Source: Schizophyllum amplum
Lineage: Eukaryota; Basidiomycota; Agaricomycetes; Agaricales; Schizophyllaceae
Assembly (NCBI GenBank): GCA_007026445.1
Contig: VDMD01000013.1
Coordinates: 310,001 to 374,000 of the forward strand
Length of the DNA: 64,000 nt
Reading direction: 5' to 3'
Part shown: in pieces, positions 45,901 to 56,248 of the stretch
How positions within the stretch are numbered: position 1 is the first letter of the stretch
Layout: every line of letters starts with the position of its first letter
Translations under genes and position numbers: made by a program
Notes under the pieces: generated by a model
Told to the model about the DNA's origin: nothing
Databases searched by the model: none
What the model saw: only the letters and a program-made list of their open reading frames with translations

Positions 45901-48900
45901 TCGCCCCTACTCCTACTCCAGCCGCCGAGGAGCAACCCGGTCTCAACAAGAGGCAAAAGGCGGCGCTCAAAAAAGCCGCGAAAGCTGCTGCTGAGAAGCA
46001 GAAGGCCTCGGAACAGGCATGCGCTATCCCACCCTCTGTCAAAGAGGTGATGCCCCCGAGGAAAGACGAGCAAACGAAGACCGATGCGGACGCGCCGCTT
46101 GTGCAGGAGCCAGCTTCAGCCGCTTCTCTCCCGAGAGAGCGGGGGATCGTTGTTCCTCCTGTGGAGAAGCAGAAGCCCGACGTCGCTTCTCCTGCTGAGA
46201 AGCAAGAAGCTATCGTCACCGCGCCCATCGAGGAGCAGAAGCCTGTGGTCGATACCCTCGCCGGAGAGCAGGAGACCACCGTCAAATCTCCCGTCGAGCA
46301 GCTTGCGGTTCCTGCCCCTCTTTCTACCGGACCGCAGAGCTCCGCGATTCCGCCGCCACAGAAGCCGTCCCCTGCGCCTGTTGACGAGAAGGTCAGGATC
46401 GATATGCATGAGTCGAAGAAGGCTCTCAAGGCTGATGTTCAGACCGAGCAGGGGAAGAACGCTGAGTCTGGGTTGGACGCAGAGCCAGTGCAGTCTGCTA
46501 CAGCGGTCGAAGGTGCAAAGCAAGCTGCCGCTGAAGTCGAGAAGGAGGTGCCGACTACCACCGGGCCTGAGAAGGCGATGACGGCTACAGCGCTTCCCTC
46601 TGCGCCTGTTCCTGCGTTGCATGTCACGGATCAGGCTGAGAAGGGCCGGAACCAGTCGTTCAAAGCCGATGCATCTGTCGAGCTAGCGCGAACCCCAGGG
46701 GAGCCGACAAAGCATCTCTCTGAGATTTCGAAGGCAGCGGCACCCAAGCCTTCTGATGCTGCGCCGACTATTGCTGATGTGTCGCTGAAAGTTTCCGCCG
46801 CGTCGAAGGATCTCGCTGGAGAGCCCGTCGTCTTTGCGCAGCCAGCTGTCGCTGCCGCGCCTGCCGTCGCCTCCAACCCTCCCACTGCTCCTTGGGGTGC
46901 GAAAGACGCGGGAAGTGCTGTCTTCCCTTCGCCGGCGCAGCGAAAGACTTCTGAGACCTCTCCCAAGATGCAGCTAGCACAAGGCGCATCTCCTCCAGTT
47001 GGGAAGCCGTCTCCTCTAGGGAGACCTGCTCCACCTCCCATTACGACGTCTCCACCGTTACGCCAGACTACGGCAAGCCCCAAGAGCAGTGTAAAGACTG
47101 GATGGGGTAGCTGGCTGGGCGGTATCGCCTCAACTATCGCCGGCGAGCCGTCGCCAGGCCTCGAAGAGACGCAAAGGCCAGTCAAGTCGCAAACCTCCCC
47201 GCCTGCCTCTAAGCCAACCGCAACTCAGCCAACTAGAGGGCAGGATAGATTTGCTGCCAAGATGGCCGCTGCCGCTGCGTTAGCAAAGACGTCGGAACCA
47301 GCGAAAAAGCCTTCCGAGCCTCTCGGTACAAGGCCCAGTTCATCCACCAAGTCTCCCACGACGCCGACAAACAAGCCGGCGACGAACTCTACGACCTTGC
47401 CAGCCACGAAGAAGACGTCCGCTGGCCTTCCGCCCCCAAAGTCATGGCCCGCGCCACCTAACGATGCCAAGCCAAGCCAGAAGGACACCACGGACGTGGT
47501 CGGGGATGTTTCGAAGCATCCTGAAGACGCAGCCAAGCCCTCCACAGATACGTCGAAAGCGAAGGCGGAGACGATACAGCCGACGAAGGAGGCGACCCCG
47601 TCGGCCTCTCGTGACGCGGCGAAGCTTGTCAAGGATGCAGATAAGCCAGCGAAGTCTACAGTCGAGTCCACAGATGGCGCAGCCCAGCCAGCGGGAGACG
47701 ATGCGAAGTCGACGAATGTCACTGCGGACGCTAACGAGACCGTAGAGGTGGAAGGCCGCAGTATCGTGGAAAACAAGACGGAGAAGCCTAGCACGGAGGC
47801 ACCCTCAGATGCTGCCAGTAACTCGAAGGGCGCGCCCGCTGGCGCGAACGGTCCCCCTGCGGCCAAGGCAAACGTGCCGGCTGCGCCGCCCGCAGCGCCT
47901 TCCGTGTCTGTATCCTCGGGCGCCCATAAGTCGGACGATGCTAGCAGTCAGCAGAACCCTACCGTTACTGAGGTGTGTAAAGCTCATCCTATAGCTGAGC
48001 AGAAAACTGACTTCGTCACCCAGCGAAAACCCGCATCTGTCATCGAACCGGGACCTACGAGTGCCATTGACTCGGCCGTGACGCCAGTGCCGCCGACTTC
48101 TGACGCGAAGGAAGCTGTCGTGACCACAGTGTCTGCTGTTACTGCCGAGACGCCCATCGAAGGCAAAGATAAGCTCGCAGGATCGCACGACCCGGCGCCG
48201 GAGAAGGGAGCGCCTGCGAGTAAGGACACCCACGGCGATTGACACGCCTGCCGTTGGGGAGGGTGTAGTCAGGGACGGTGTAGTCGCCGAGCAAGGCGAG
48301 TCTAAGGACGCAGCTGGTGCAAAGAAGTACGAGGGGGATCTAGTCAAGATTGCGGAAACGCCCGCCTTGGAGCCATCCACCACGACAACGAAAGCACTCA
48401 ACCCGGTGAAGGAGGCACTCACGCCGGCGAAAGAGGCATCCGCGCCGACGAAGGAGGCGTCCACAACAGCGAGAGAAACATCCACGTCAGCGAAGGAAGC
48501 GTCCACGCTAGCACACCACTCGCCCGCGTCGGCGCCGACAGCCAAACCAGCGGTGGCGACTCCTGCGCAGGAGGTACCGGCTGTCGTCGATCAGCCGGGC
48601 GCGACGACCGCTGCGGAGGTGGTCCTGCCTGTCAGCGCTGTGAAGGGCGACGCGCCTGCTCCAGTCCCAAAGCCGCAAGAGGCCGCCGCAAAGAAAGAAG
48701 GTACGTCACTGTGTGCCTGCAATGCTGACCAAAAGTTAATGGACTGCTAGGGTACGGTGGTGACGATGCGGCAGGCAATGCGAGTCTTGCGGCAGGGACA
48801 GGCGTTGATGAGAAATCGGCAGTCGGCCAGAAGACGACAGCAACACCCCAGGAGACCGCCATAGCCGCAGACTCATCCGCAAAGAAAGACGATTCAGCAA

Positions 48901-49862
48901 GGGTTGCCGATGACCAGAAGGACCCAGCGGGCGTCAAGGCAGGGGCGCCTAAACCCACCGCGACTGCGGATGCGGATGGAAGCACGTCTACCGCGGCAAT
49001 TGACGATGTGGCCACTACTCCGTCTACCAAGCCTGCAGACGCGCCGGCGACCGATGATGCCCATGTGCACCCTGCGAAGGATATCGGCGCCAGTGAAGAC
49101 CTTGTAAACCTCGCTGAGACGTCTGAAGCTATGCCTCCCTCGAAGGATATCCCGGAGGTCGCGAACGAGGCCGCGAAAACCATGGCCGGTGCGACGAAAG
49201 ATGCAGATGCGGCTACCAAGCAGGATGGCGCGAATACAGGCGAGACAGCGGCGAAGGAAGGCGACGTGAAGCTGGCCTCTGACGCGGAGGACAAGGCGAA
49301 GGCCGGCGAAGGCGCTGCGTCTCTTACGAGCGCTTCGGTCAGAGACAGGATCAGTGCACCCACGACGGCGATACCGGAAGCCTCGACGACAACCGCCGGT
49401 GTAGGCAAGGAGGATAAAGATACGGCGGGTTCAGACCCTGCCCCATCTACAGAAGCTGCGACGGGCGCGACGACAGACCAGCCATCCGACCCCGCTGTTT
49501 CTAGCAGCGAGCAGAAACAGGACGCCGCCGAAGTCGCCGCTGTGGATGACGCCAAGAATAAGAAGAGCGATGACAAAGGCAAGAACAAGCCAGCGCTGTC
49601 CTTGGCCACCGATGGGAAGCTTCAGGACAAGACCGAGAAGTCTACCACGGAGAACCCATCTGCTGGTCCAGACTCGCTAACTAGTGCAGCGCCTGTGTCT
49701 TCCGCAACTGCTGCGGACGAAGCCCCCCGGTCGCCGACAGATAGCACTCGGCCCTCTACGCCTGCTGGAGAGAGCGCCAAAACGAAGTCGCAAAGGAAGA
49801 AAGAGAAGGAAAAGAGGGCGAAGGAGGCGAAGAGGTTGCAGAAGACCATGAATCAGAAGTAG
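42914..49862 (+). CDS. Giant BTB/POZ-domain protein with a ~2,000-aa disordered tail (2,226 aa)
   Basis: Six exons (42914-42991, 43053-43244, 43303-43728, 43779-48219, 48269-48700, 48751-49862) total 6,681 nt, exactly 2,227 codons. Residues 1-232 form a fungal BTB module: GGDLHLVVDRTRFRIHRYFY and SEFFRRILL, then NWVFYNPKYSLYDKSSKDWI, LRLAYRWGFPNVHGLAVREL and AIAERAQPLS. The first 'stop' at 43744 lies inside an intron with a GTGAGG donor. Splicing continues without phase change into SSIAGSPTRRKFSKGGRRRV. The large frame then runs to a GTAAGG donor at 48220, which removes the TGA at 48240. The tail is almost wholly Ala/Pro/Lys/Glu/Ser/Thr, with near-repeats of the form AEPAP.AIK and KPAEA, no cysteine clusters, and a basic end (SQRKKEKEKRAKEAKR). 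An in-frame 51-nt optional intron may exist at 47973-48023. Function unknown; BTB domains usually mediate dimerisation or cullin-3 binding. Confidence 0.85.
45195..45355 (+). repeat. Degenerate KAEPA/AEPAS coding repeat in the BTB tail
   Basis: Consecutive units of about 24 nt encode AEPAPSAIK, AEPAPTAIK, AEPASAAIK, AEPASAATE and similar. The nucleotide units (aaggctgagcccgcg...) are almost identical, which points to recent in-frame slippage expansion. Confidence 0.85.
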
Positions 49863-50360
49863 ACTCACGTTTAGTACTTCGATACCGGCCTTCGTATTAG
49901 GACTCTGCTTGGATATCGTTTTTGTGTACATGTACATACCGGACACTTCACTACATAAGTACTTACCTTACAACGGCCGACATTTAGCTAGGTGACCACT
50001 GGCTGTCGAAAACCCACTTCGAACCAGAAGAAAATCTCGGGTATCACCGGGGGGGCACGTGCTTTTGATTATATGAGTCGATTTTCCACCGCTTCACCCT
50101 TCTTCTGTACAACCATCTGAGCAGCGACTTCTCGTCCTGCACGTCGCTTTCAGGCTTCTTGATTGTCGAAGTAACGGAGGGGTGGGAGAACGAGCCACAC
50201 GACGTTTGCCGCTTTCTTCAGACGCGTCCTACAGCCTTCCAACGCTGACGCGCCTTTGCGGAAGAACGTGACATTTCCATACGCTACACCAGTGTCAGGT
50301 ATATAGGCATCCGCATGTACATGACTATAGCTGAGCGGTTGCTTTTGAATCAAGAGCACT
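49863..50360. promoter_or_regulatory. Gap between the BTB and ArgJ genes
   Basis: About 500 bp on the same strand. It holds the BTB 3' UTR and the ArgJ promoter. No gene is seen. Confidence 0.4.
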
Positions 50361-51833
50361 ATGCGGAACGGCCCCTACAAAAGCGCGACGCGCGCTATCA
50401 GCAATGTGACTCGTGCGATGTCGAGTCAGGCGCCGAGCAAAGCTCATCTGCACAAGCCTATACTGTCAAGCAAATTTCCAGTAGGGTATGCGGTGGGGGG
50501 CTCGCACTGTGGTGTGAAGAAGGACGCTTCGGTGAACGATCTCGGTCTCATTGTGTCAACGACCGACAGCCCCGCCTCTGCTGCAGCCTGCTTCACCCGA
50601 AATGCCTTCAAAGCGGCTCCGGTGGTCGTTTCACAGGACATCTTGACCAAGAGCGCCGGGAAAGCGCGTGCTATCGTGGTCAACAGTGGCTGCGCGAACG
50701 CAGTCACCGGCACGCAGGGCATGAAGGACGCGTGGGCTATGTCCAAGGAGACCGACGTGGCCATGTTCAAATCGAAGGCTACGCCGTCAACGCTTGTCAT
50801 GTCTACTGGCGTCATCGGCCAGACGCTGCCCATCTCCAAGATTTTGGAAGGCATCCGCGCCTCCGCCGATAACCTTGGCTCCGACTTCGCTGCATGGGAG
50901 CAGGCGGCGAAGGCTTTCATGACGACGGACACTTTCCCGAAGCTGGTAGCTCGCACGTTCGCGCTGGGTGATACAACCTATCGGATGGCGGGCATCGCGA
51001 AGGGCGCCGGTATGATCCACCCGGACATGGCGCCTGCGCTGCCTCACGCAACGCTGCTCGGATGTGTCGTGACGGACGCGGCGGTCGCACCCAAGGCCCT
51101 GCAGAAGGCGCTCACATACGCCGTCGACCGCAGCTTCAACTCCATCAGCGTTGACGGCGACATGTCGACGAACGACACCATCGTGGCGCTCGCGAACGGC
51201 GCGGCGGGCGGGCCTGAGCTCACGGCCACGGACCCGGCATTCGCGACGTTCCAGGAAGAACTGAAGGACTTTGCGGTGCAGCTCGCACAGCTTGTTGTGC
51301 GTGACGGCGAGGGCGCGACGAAATTTGTGACGGTGTCTGTACGCAATGCGCCCACGTACGAGGACGCGCACCGGATCGCAAGCAAGATCTCGACGTCGGC
51401 TCTGGTCAAGACAGCACTATACGGCGAGGACGCGAAGTAAGAAGAGCCAGCCGTCTGTCTGATATCTCATCTGACTCGCGCCTTGCAGCTGGGGCCGCGT
51501 GTTGGCTGCCACCGGATCTGTGCCCTTGTCGAACGGCGCGTCAATTGACACAGGCAAGGTCAACGTCTCTTTCATCCCGTCGGACGGCACTTCCAAGTTG
51601 CCCGTTCTCGTCAACGGCGAACCCGAGAAGGTCGACGAGGACCGCGCTAAGGAGATTCTCAGTCTCGAGGACTTCGAGGTGGAGGTCGACCTTGGCATGG
51701 AGGGCGGCCAGGAAGCGCAGTACTGGACGTGCGATCTCAGCTATGTATGTGTCTTCCCCCGCAGTTCCTTGTAAACAGGCTGACATGCGCTCGGCAGGAA
51801 TACGTGAGGATTAACGGGGACTATCGCAGTTAG
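50361..51833 (+). CDS. ARG7: Mitochondrial glutamate N-acetyltransferase (ArgJ/ornithine acetyltransferase)
   Basis: This enzyme cycles the acetyl group between acetylornithine and glutamate in arginine biosynthesis. The start [20 protein letters not shown] is a plausible mitochondrial presequence (no acidic residue, many Arg/Ser). The family blocks follow: [69 protein letters not shown] and [12 protein letters not shown] [20 protein letters not shown]. The autoproteolysis site is visible as [20 protein letters not shown], with cleavage expected between Ala and the nucleophilic Thr. The beta chain continues with [20 protein letters not shown] and DGEGATKFV. Two introns split the 3' end: one before [10 protein letters not shown] (donor GTAAGA near 51437) and one before [11 protein letters not shown]. 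The residue after the catalytic Thr is Leu where Met is commoner. The stop is at 51831-51833. Confidence 0.93.
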
Positions 51834-52017
51834 AAGTATCATATCGAATCCAGATCTCTGGAGGATACTGGGCATACGCCAGTACTTTCCAAGTATATCT
51901 AGTCACTAGTACGTATAGTATAAGACAGCCTAGTTCATGTCCTTCGAATCCGCATGAATGTCTACCGAGATATCTGGCACAAAACTCCTGCTGAGCCTCC
52001 ACCTCAAGGCCTCCCCG

Positions 52018-53029
52018 TCAACTCTCACTACCCCACACCCCTAAGGCGCACACCAGCTCCCACACCTCCTTGCATTTGAACTCAGAGGGACTGGGCTTTG
52101 GATCTCCCTCGACCACCTCCATCGTGCAGTGGCACGCGTGTTGCGTGCAGTCGGAGAGGTCGACGAAAAATGGCTCCGAGTCAGCCGCGGGCTCTATCCT
52201 TTCATGCAGGGCCTTGCACGAGTCATGAATGGTCGACCTGTGCGCAGGTGCATCGTCACAACTGCTACGCGCCAAAAGGTGTCCGTCCCACAAGTTACCG
52301 TGCGCCATGCCCGCGACGTCATGAAAGTAGAAAGCCTTGTCGATGATGCGAGCTCTAAATGATCGAGTGTTAGTCCGATAATTTCAAGCAAGAGAGAGAC
52401 GAGACGCTTTCACAGGCACAAGGCTGGGAATGGTAGCAAAGTAATCTCACTCACTTCACCTGGCGTGGCAAGCTGCTGAGCTTGCGTGCACGCAGAGGTG
52501 CGCCACAATATTCAAGCAACAAGCAGCGAATGGGGCGGCCAAAAGGACCCTTGGGACGCGCCTCGAATAGGCCGAAACAGCGCGGAATGACCACCCCTTG
52601 CAACGACGCAGCCGTGCCATAATGGGTGGCCTCGCGCGCAAGCGTATCTTCCCGTCGACCTTCGGCAAAAAGGAAGTCGGTCTTCAGAACGAACTCGCGG
52701 GACCGGTGCGTAGTGGTTTTCTCGGCGCCACAGACGTCCATCCGCGCGTCGTCGAGGTCCTCGTGTGCGCGGTACAGGCGTGCGTTGACGCCCTCGTGGA
52801 GGAGCGCGGTGACTGTGAGGCGGAGCGAGCGCGCGTCGAGGGGCGCGTCGGCAGCGACCGTGGCGACGCGGCTAGCAGGATGTACGGAGAGGCGGCGGAA
52901 GGTGACGTGCGGGAGAGGCAGGCGGACGCTACCGGCGCAGGTCACGGAGAGCAGATGAAGTTCGTCGTTGGGACTCGTCGATCCCAATGAGGCTGGCGAC
53001 GAGCTGAGAGAGGAGGTCGGTGAAGACAT
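52018..53029 (-). CDS. Kinase-like fungal protein, probable pseudokinase
   Basis: Exon 1 from 53029 begins MSSPTSSLSSSPASLGSTSP and includes FVLKTDFLFAEGRREDTLAR, where the Lys may be the VAIK-type lysine. ARE-THYGTAASLQGVVIPR and CLLLEYCGAPL, hinge-like, come next. An intron of about 107 nt with donor GTGAGT (near 52450) leads to exon 2: ARIIDKAFYFHDVAGMAHGN followed by LWDGHLL, the catalytic-loop position. Then FFVDLSDCTQHAC occupies the DFG-like site, and EFKCKEVWELVCALGVWG ends the protein. Where active kinases have an Asp in the 'HxD' loop, this one reads HGN, so catalysis may be lost. Small kinase-fold proteins of this type are expanded in Agaricomycetes; their role is poorly known. It converges with ArgJ 184 bp away. 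Confidence 0.65.
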
Positions 53030-53771
53030 GTGGAACTACTGGCCACTGCCGCGCGTATTCTTCGGAGCGTGAAGAACGACTCAGAAAGAGGGGCAACTGA
53101 GTGGGAGGAGGATGGTCGCGGGCGGAATTGAGACGCTTTATGTAGGGTGGCACAAAGATCAGCAGTCTTTGTCGACAACTCCGTGCGAAGACCTTTTCGT
53201 TGATCCAGCACTATTTGTGACAGCCCGAACGATGCAAGCCGTCAAGGGGAGGAGCGCAGAAATGTAGAGGGTCACAAGCCGTGCAGAAACGGAACAATGC
53301 CTCTGTCTACGGTACCGACGGCACCGCTGCGGCTCGGATGCAAAGTTGAAGTTCAATTTTGCGGACGGCCCCGTGAGAAAATTTCGGGAACATCCGAAAT
53401 TAGGGGCTTGGCACGCCTTCTCGTCTTTGTTGACGTTTCTTAAATGTCCTTTCATCTCTGTCTTCTTCGACTGACTGCATGCATAAACCATCTCGTCGTC
53501 TGTACTATCTGCTTATAGTGACGCTTGCTTCTCTCATCGAACAGCCACAGCAACATACGTGCCACCAAAAGCGCCCGACCGGACTACTTCAAGGGATTAT
53601 GACCATCACGGCACTTTAAGTTTTCGGTCCTCGGCTCTTGCCCATCGTCGCCTTGCCTGATCCTCCCTGGTCAAGCTTATGCCACGGTTCTGCCTCTTCC
53701 AGCGTCCTCTGCTCATCTGCTATGGCCCACGTATCTCGCGTCACTGATCCGAAGTTCTCTCGCAGGCAGTG

Positions 53772-54003
53772 CGAAGCAAGGTTCGAAGCATCCTCACCGT
53801 TCGAGATGAATCAACTGAAGCCTCGAAGCGAGTCAGATGAAGCACATTGAAGCCTCGAAGTCAGGCCCGCAGCGCTTGGAAGGGCGCGAAGCTAGAGTTG
53901 GTGGGTTTGAAGCATGTATGGTTTGCAGCAGTCGAAGGCGCCGAAGCAAGGTTAGAAGAACTCGAAGCAAGGTTCCCAACGCTTGAAGCAAGGTTCGAAA
54001 AGC
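53772..54003. repeat. GAAGCAAGGTT repeats
   Basis: gaagcaaggtt occurs at 53772, 53943, 53963 and 53983, with related tcgaagc units between. On the plus strand the last three would encode a heptad-like LEARF pattern, but the frame is short and unsupported. Confidence 0.6.
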
Positions 54004-54290
54004 TTTGCCTGCTGAAGTGTTCTCATGCAGTGACGTGGGCGCGCCGGTGGATCCTCACAGGTAAGCAGACTTCGTCAACTGTGGTCCCAGCTTTGGACGC
54101 CCCGGCGCTATAGCCAGGCCGGTGTTTGCATGGACTCATCTATTAGCCAAGTATGTGCTCCTCTAGTACGCTCGTATTCGCTTTATGTCCTCCTAGGCGC
54201 CAGAATCGCTCTTTCTGAGTCTCATCGCTGGGCGGCTTTACGCACGCTTGACCACGCCTTTCGGTGCGAGGACGCCGTTCCCTGCGTTCC

Positions 54291-54350
54291 AGGGGCTCTC
54301 AGCCTTCCGGGGGTTCTCAGCCTTCCTAGGGTTCTCAGCCTTCCGGGGCG
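54291..54350. repeat. GGGTTCTCAGCCTTCC tandem repeat
   Basis: Three consecutive near-identical units of 17-18 nt lie in non-coding sequence. Confidence 0.75.
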
Positions 54351-54615
54351 AAAGGGCCGTTCGCTGCCTATACAGTGGGTCGACGCGTCATCCTATTCTC
54401 ATCGATGGCTCTGCGCTTTCTCGGCCTTCCTGTGGGTGGGTCTTCATCCCTATGGGTGGGCTATGGGGGTGCACGCGCTCCTTGAGCGAAGATGCTGCAC
54501 CCTTTCAACAAAAAAAATGTGCGCTCTCTCAGTAAAGGGCACCTGCGCCCTATGAAGGAAGGTTTTGCGAGGGACGCGCGCCCCAGCAGGGTGATTGCTA
54601 AACACAGACGCTTGA

Positions 54616-54646
54616 TTGCTGAACGGTGAACGGTGAACGGTGAGAG
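54616..54646. repeat. GAACGGTGAACGGTGAACGGTGA repeat
   Basis: Three copies of a 7-nt unit (gaacggt or ggtgaac) lie back to back. They are flanked by looser tgattgctgaa copies at 54605, 54660 and 54690. Confidence 0.7.
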
Positions 54647-55141
54647 CCTATTTCTGGATGTAGAGGGCTGATTACTGAGCCCAGGAAGCTGATTGCTGAA
54701 TGCAGCGCTTCGCGAGCTTCGTAACACTAGCTAGCGGACTTCGTATCCTCTGAGTCAGCCCGTGGTCGCCTTCAAGGGGCCAACGACATATTCTGTGAGT
54801 AAGATGAGTGATAATGGCTATTTTGGTGCTGGGTGCGGTGGTTGGTGTTAGGCGCGGTGGGCCGTGATGCCTGAGTCCCTCACCAAAGAGCGAAGGGCAT
54901 TTTGTATTTGCTCACTATACGGACAGAAGGCCGTACCAGTATCTTTTCATATGGAAGGCCGGCCGAGCCGTTGCTGGTGTAAGGAGCGCACGTCCTCTTA
55001 CACAGGCGGTGGTACTTATGCGTATTTCACGCTAAGCGGGCCGCATGGTCTGGACGTGTACAGTATATTTTTTATAGCATGTCGTCAACGTGCGTTATCA
55101 TTTGCACTATACTGGGAACTTGCTATACAGTGATACACTAC

Positions 55142-55175
55142 CGGGAAGCTATGCTCGACCGGGAAGCTATGAATG
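55142..55175. repeat. ACCGGGAAGCTATG direct repeat
   Basis: Two nearby copies of ccgggaagctatg are separated by about ten bases. The origin is unknown. Confidence 0.6.
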
Positions 55176-55475
55176 ACCGTAAACGAGCTCAGGATACTTG
55201 TATGATTGTGCGAACATACCAGTCCTCCGATTATCGCGCATCATTTTCTATGTAAATTGAGTGTCAGCATCGTAGTCCATATAAACTGGCTGCCCGCATC
55301 GGTGTATCGCGTAACGTTGAGATGACGGGCCGTAAGACATTTAGCCTGCGCCTGTGTACGCCGTCAGTGAGTGTAATGCGTCTTCCGGTCAATGTGGTGC
55401 TGAGTGAATCAACGCTGGTTGCTTGATCGTTCACCGCAAGTTGAACATGGAGCACGTGCGCGGCGCACGGACCAA

Positions 55476-56105
55476 TCACCAATGACTCACAAGCAAGTCA
55501 CAAGGCACGACTTCAACCGTGCACGTGGAAAGCGATTGCGATCTCGAGATCTGCCATCGGCATGTGGGTGTAAACTCAACGTCCTCTGCGACCGTTGACG
55601 TTAAGTACAAGAAGGGGACCGCGCGCCGCCGCAAGGTCTGCTTTGTACATATAGATCTGGACGCCGCAGGTGCGAACATCATTGGTGCAGGGTAGACTGA
55701 TGGACGTGAGCAAGCGTGAGTGGCGCCCTCATCGCTGGAGATTTTGAGGGACTTCACGCGAGCGTTGCATTGTTCGGAGAGGTAGAACCAAGGCAGAGGC
55801 TCTGCTACCTGCGTACGGATCATCCGTACAAGCGCGGATGCAGATGTCATGTCTGAGTCTCTGGCGGCACAACTCGGGTTGCCCAACGTCTCGCGAGCTG
55901 CGCAGTAATTATCCGGGCATGGAGGATATGTGAACGTTTGCTGCGGGTGTGGATGTTCACCAGCAAGCCACGAGTAGCAGTCACGAACATTGAGCATTCG
56001 ACGCTGGCCCGTTTCCGGAGATGGCCACGCAGCTGGGTCGCTGTTTCCTGATTCTGAACGGAGGTAACAAGGACCCAAAGTCTGAGTTACCGGCGGGTCG
56101 GTCAC
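55476..56105 (-). CDS. Uncharacterised 209-codon open frame
   Basis: A single minus-strand frame begins MTDPPVTQTLGPCYLRSESG. It is moderately Cys-rich (about ten cysteines) and ends CDLLVSHW. It has no signal peptide, recognised domain or coiled coil. It faces away from the TUP1-B gene, starting 143 bp upstream of it. The length is not exceptional for GC-rich DNA, where non-coding frames this long occur elsewhere in the window, so it may be chance. Codon use and expression would decide. Confidence 0.25.
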   Translation of the reverse strand: MTDPPVTQTLGPCYLRSESGNSDPAAWPSPETGQRRMLNVRDCYSWLAGEHPHPQQTFTYPPCPDNYCAARETLGNPSCAARDSDMTSASALVRMIRTQVAEPLPWFYLSEQCNARVKSLKISSDEGATHACSRPSVYPAPMMFAPAASRSICTKQTLRRRAVPFLYLTSTVAEDVEFTPTCRWQISRSQSLSTCTVEVVPCDLLVSHW

Positions 56106-56248
56106 CTAAAATGATCAGGAACACATGGTTCTCGGCGATTGAATTGGCTCGGCGTGCCGCTTTTCCTTTTCCCTCTGCTCCCCGTAAATAAGCTTCACCT
56201 CTCTGTTCTTACCACCATCTGCTTGCTCCCCCGGTCCCCCCGAGAACA

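Larger units (their letters stand above)
53030..56248. other. 3.2-kb repeat-rich gap
   Basis: No conserved domain was seen. The gap contains at least four short-repeat clusters, listed separately, and several open frames. It resembles an accessory or transposon-derived patch, although no transposase, reverse transcriptase or terminal repeat is visible. The 200 bp before 56249 should be the TUP1-B promoter (C/T-rich, with agcttcacctctctg). Confidence 0.45.

Noticed and set aside
48220..48268. Apparent frameshift ending the large BTB frame
   Set aside because: A canonical 49-nt GTAAGG...TAG intron removes the stop and restores the downstream frame exactly.
44900..49609. Minus-strand frames of 126-365 codons, Ala/Gly/Ser-rich
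   Set aside because: They are complementary shadows of the repetitive BTB tail. The composition mirrors the sense strand and no start context or domain is seen.
54130..54555. 141-codon plus-strand frame with repeated LSLPG units
   Set aside because: The repetition comes from the non-coding GGGTTCTCAGCCTTCC tandem repeat, and there is no other coding evidence.
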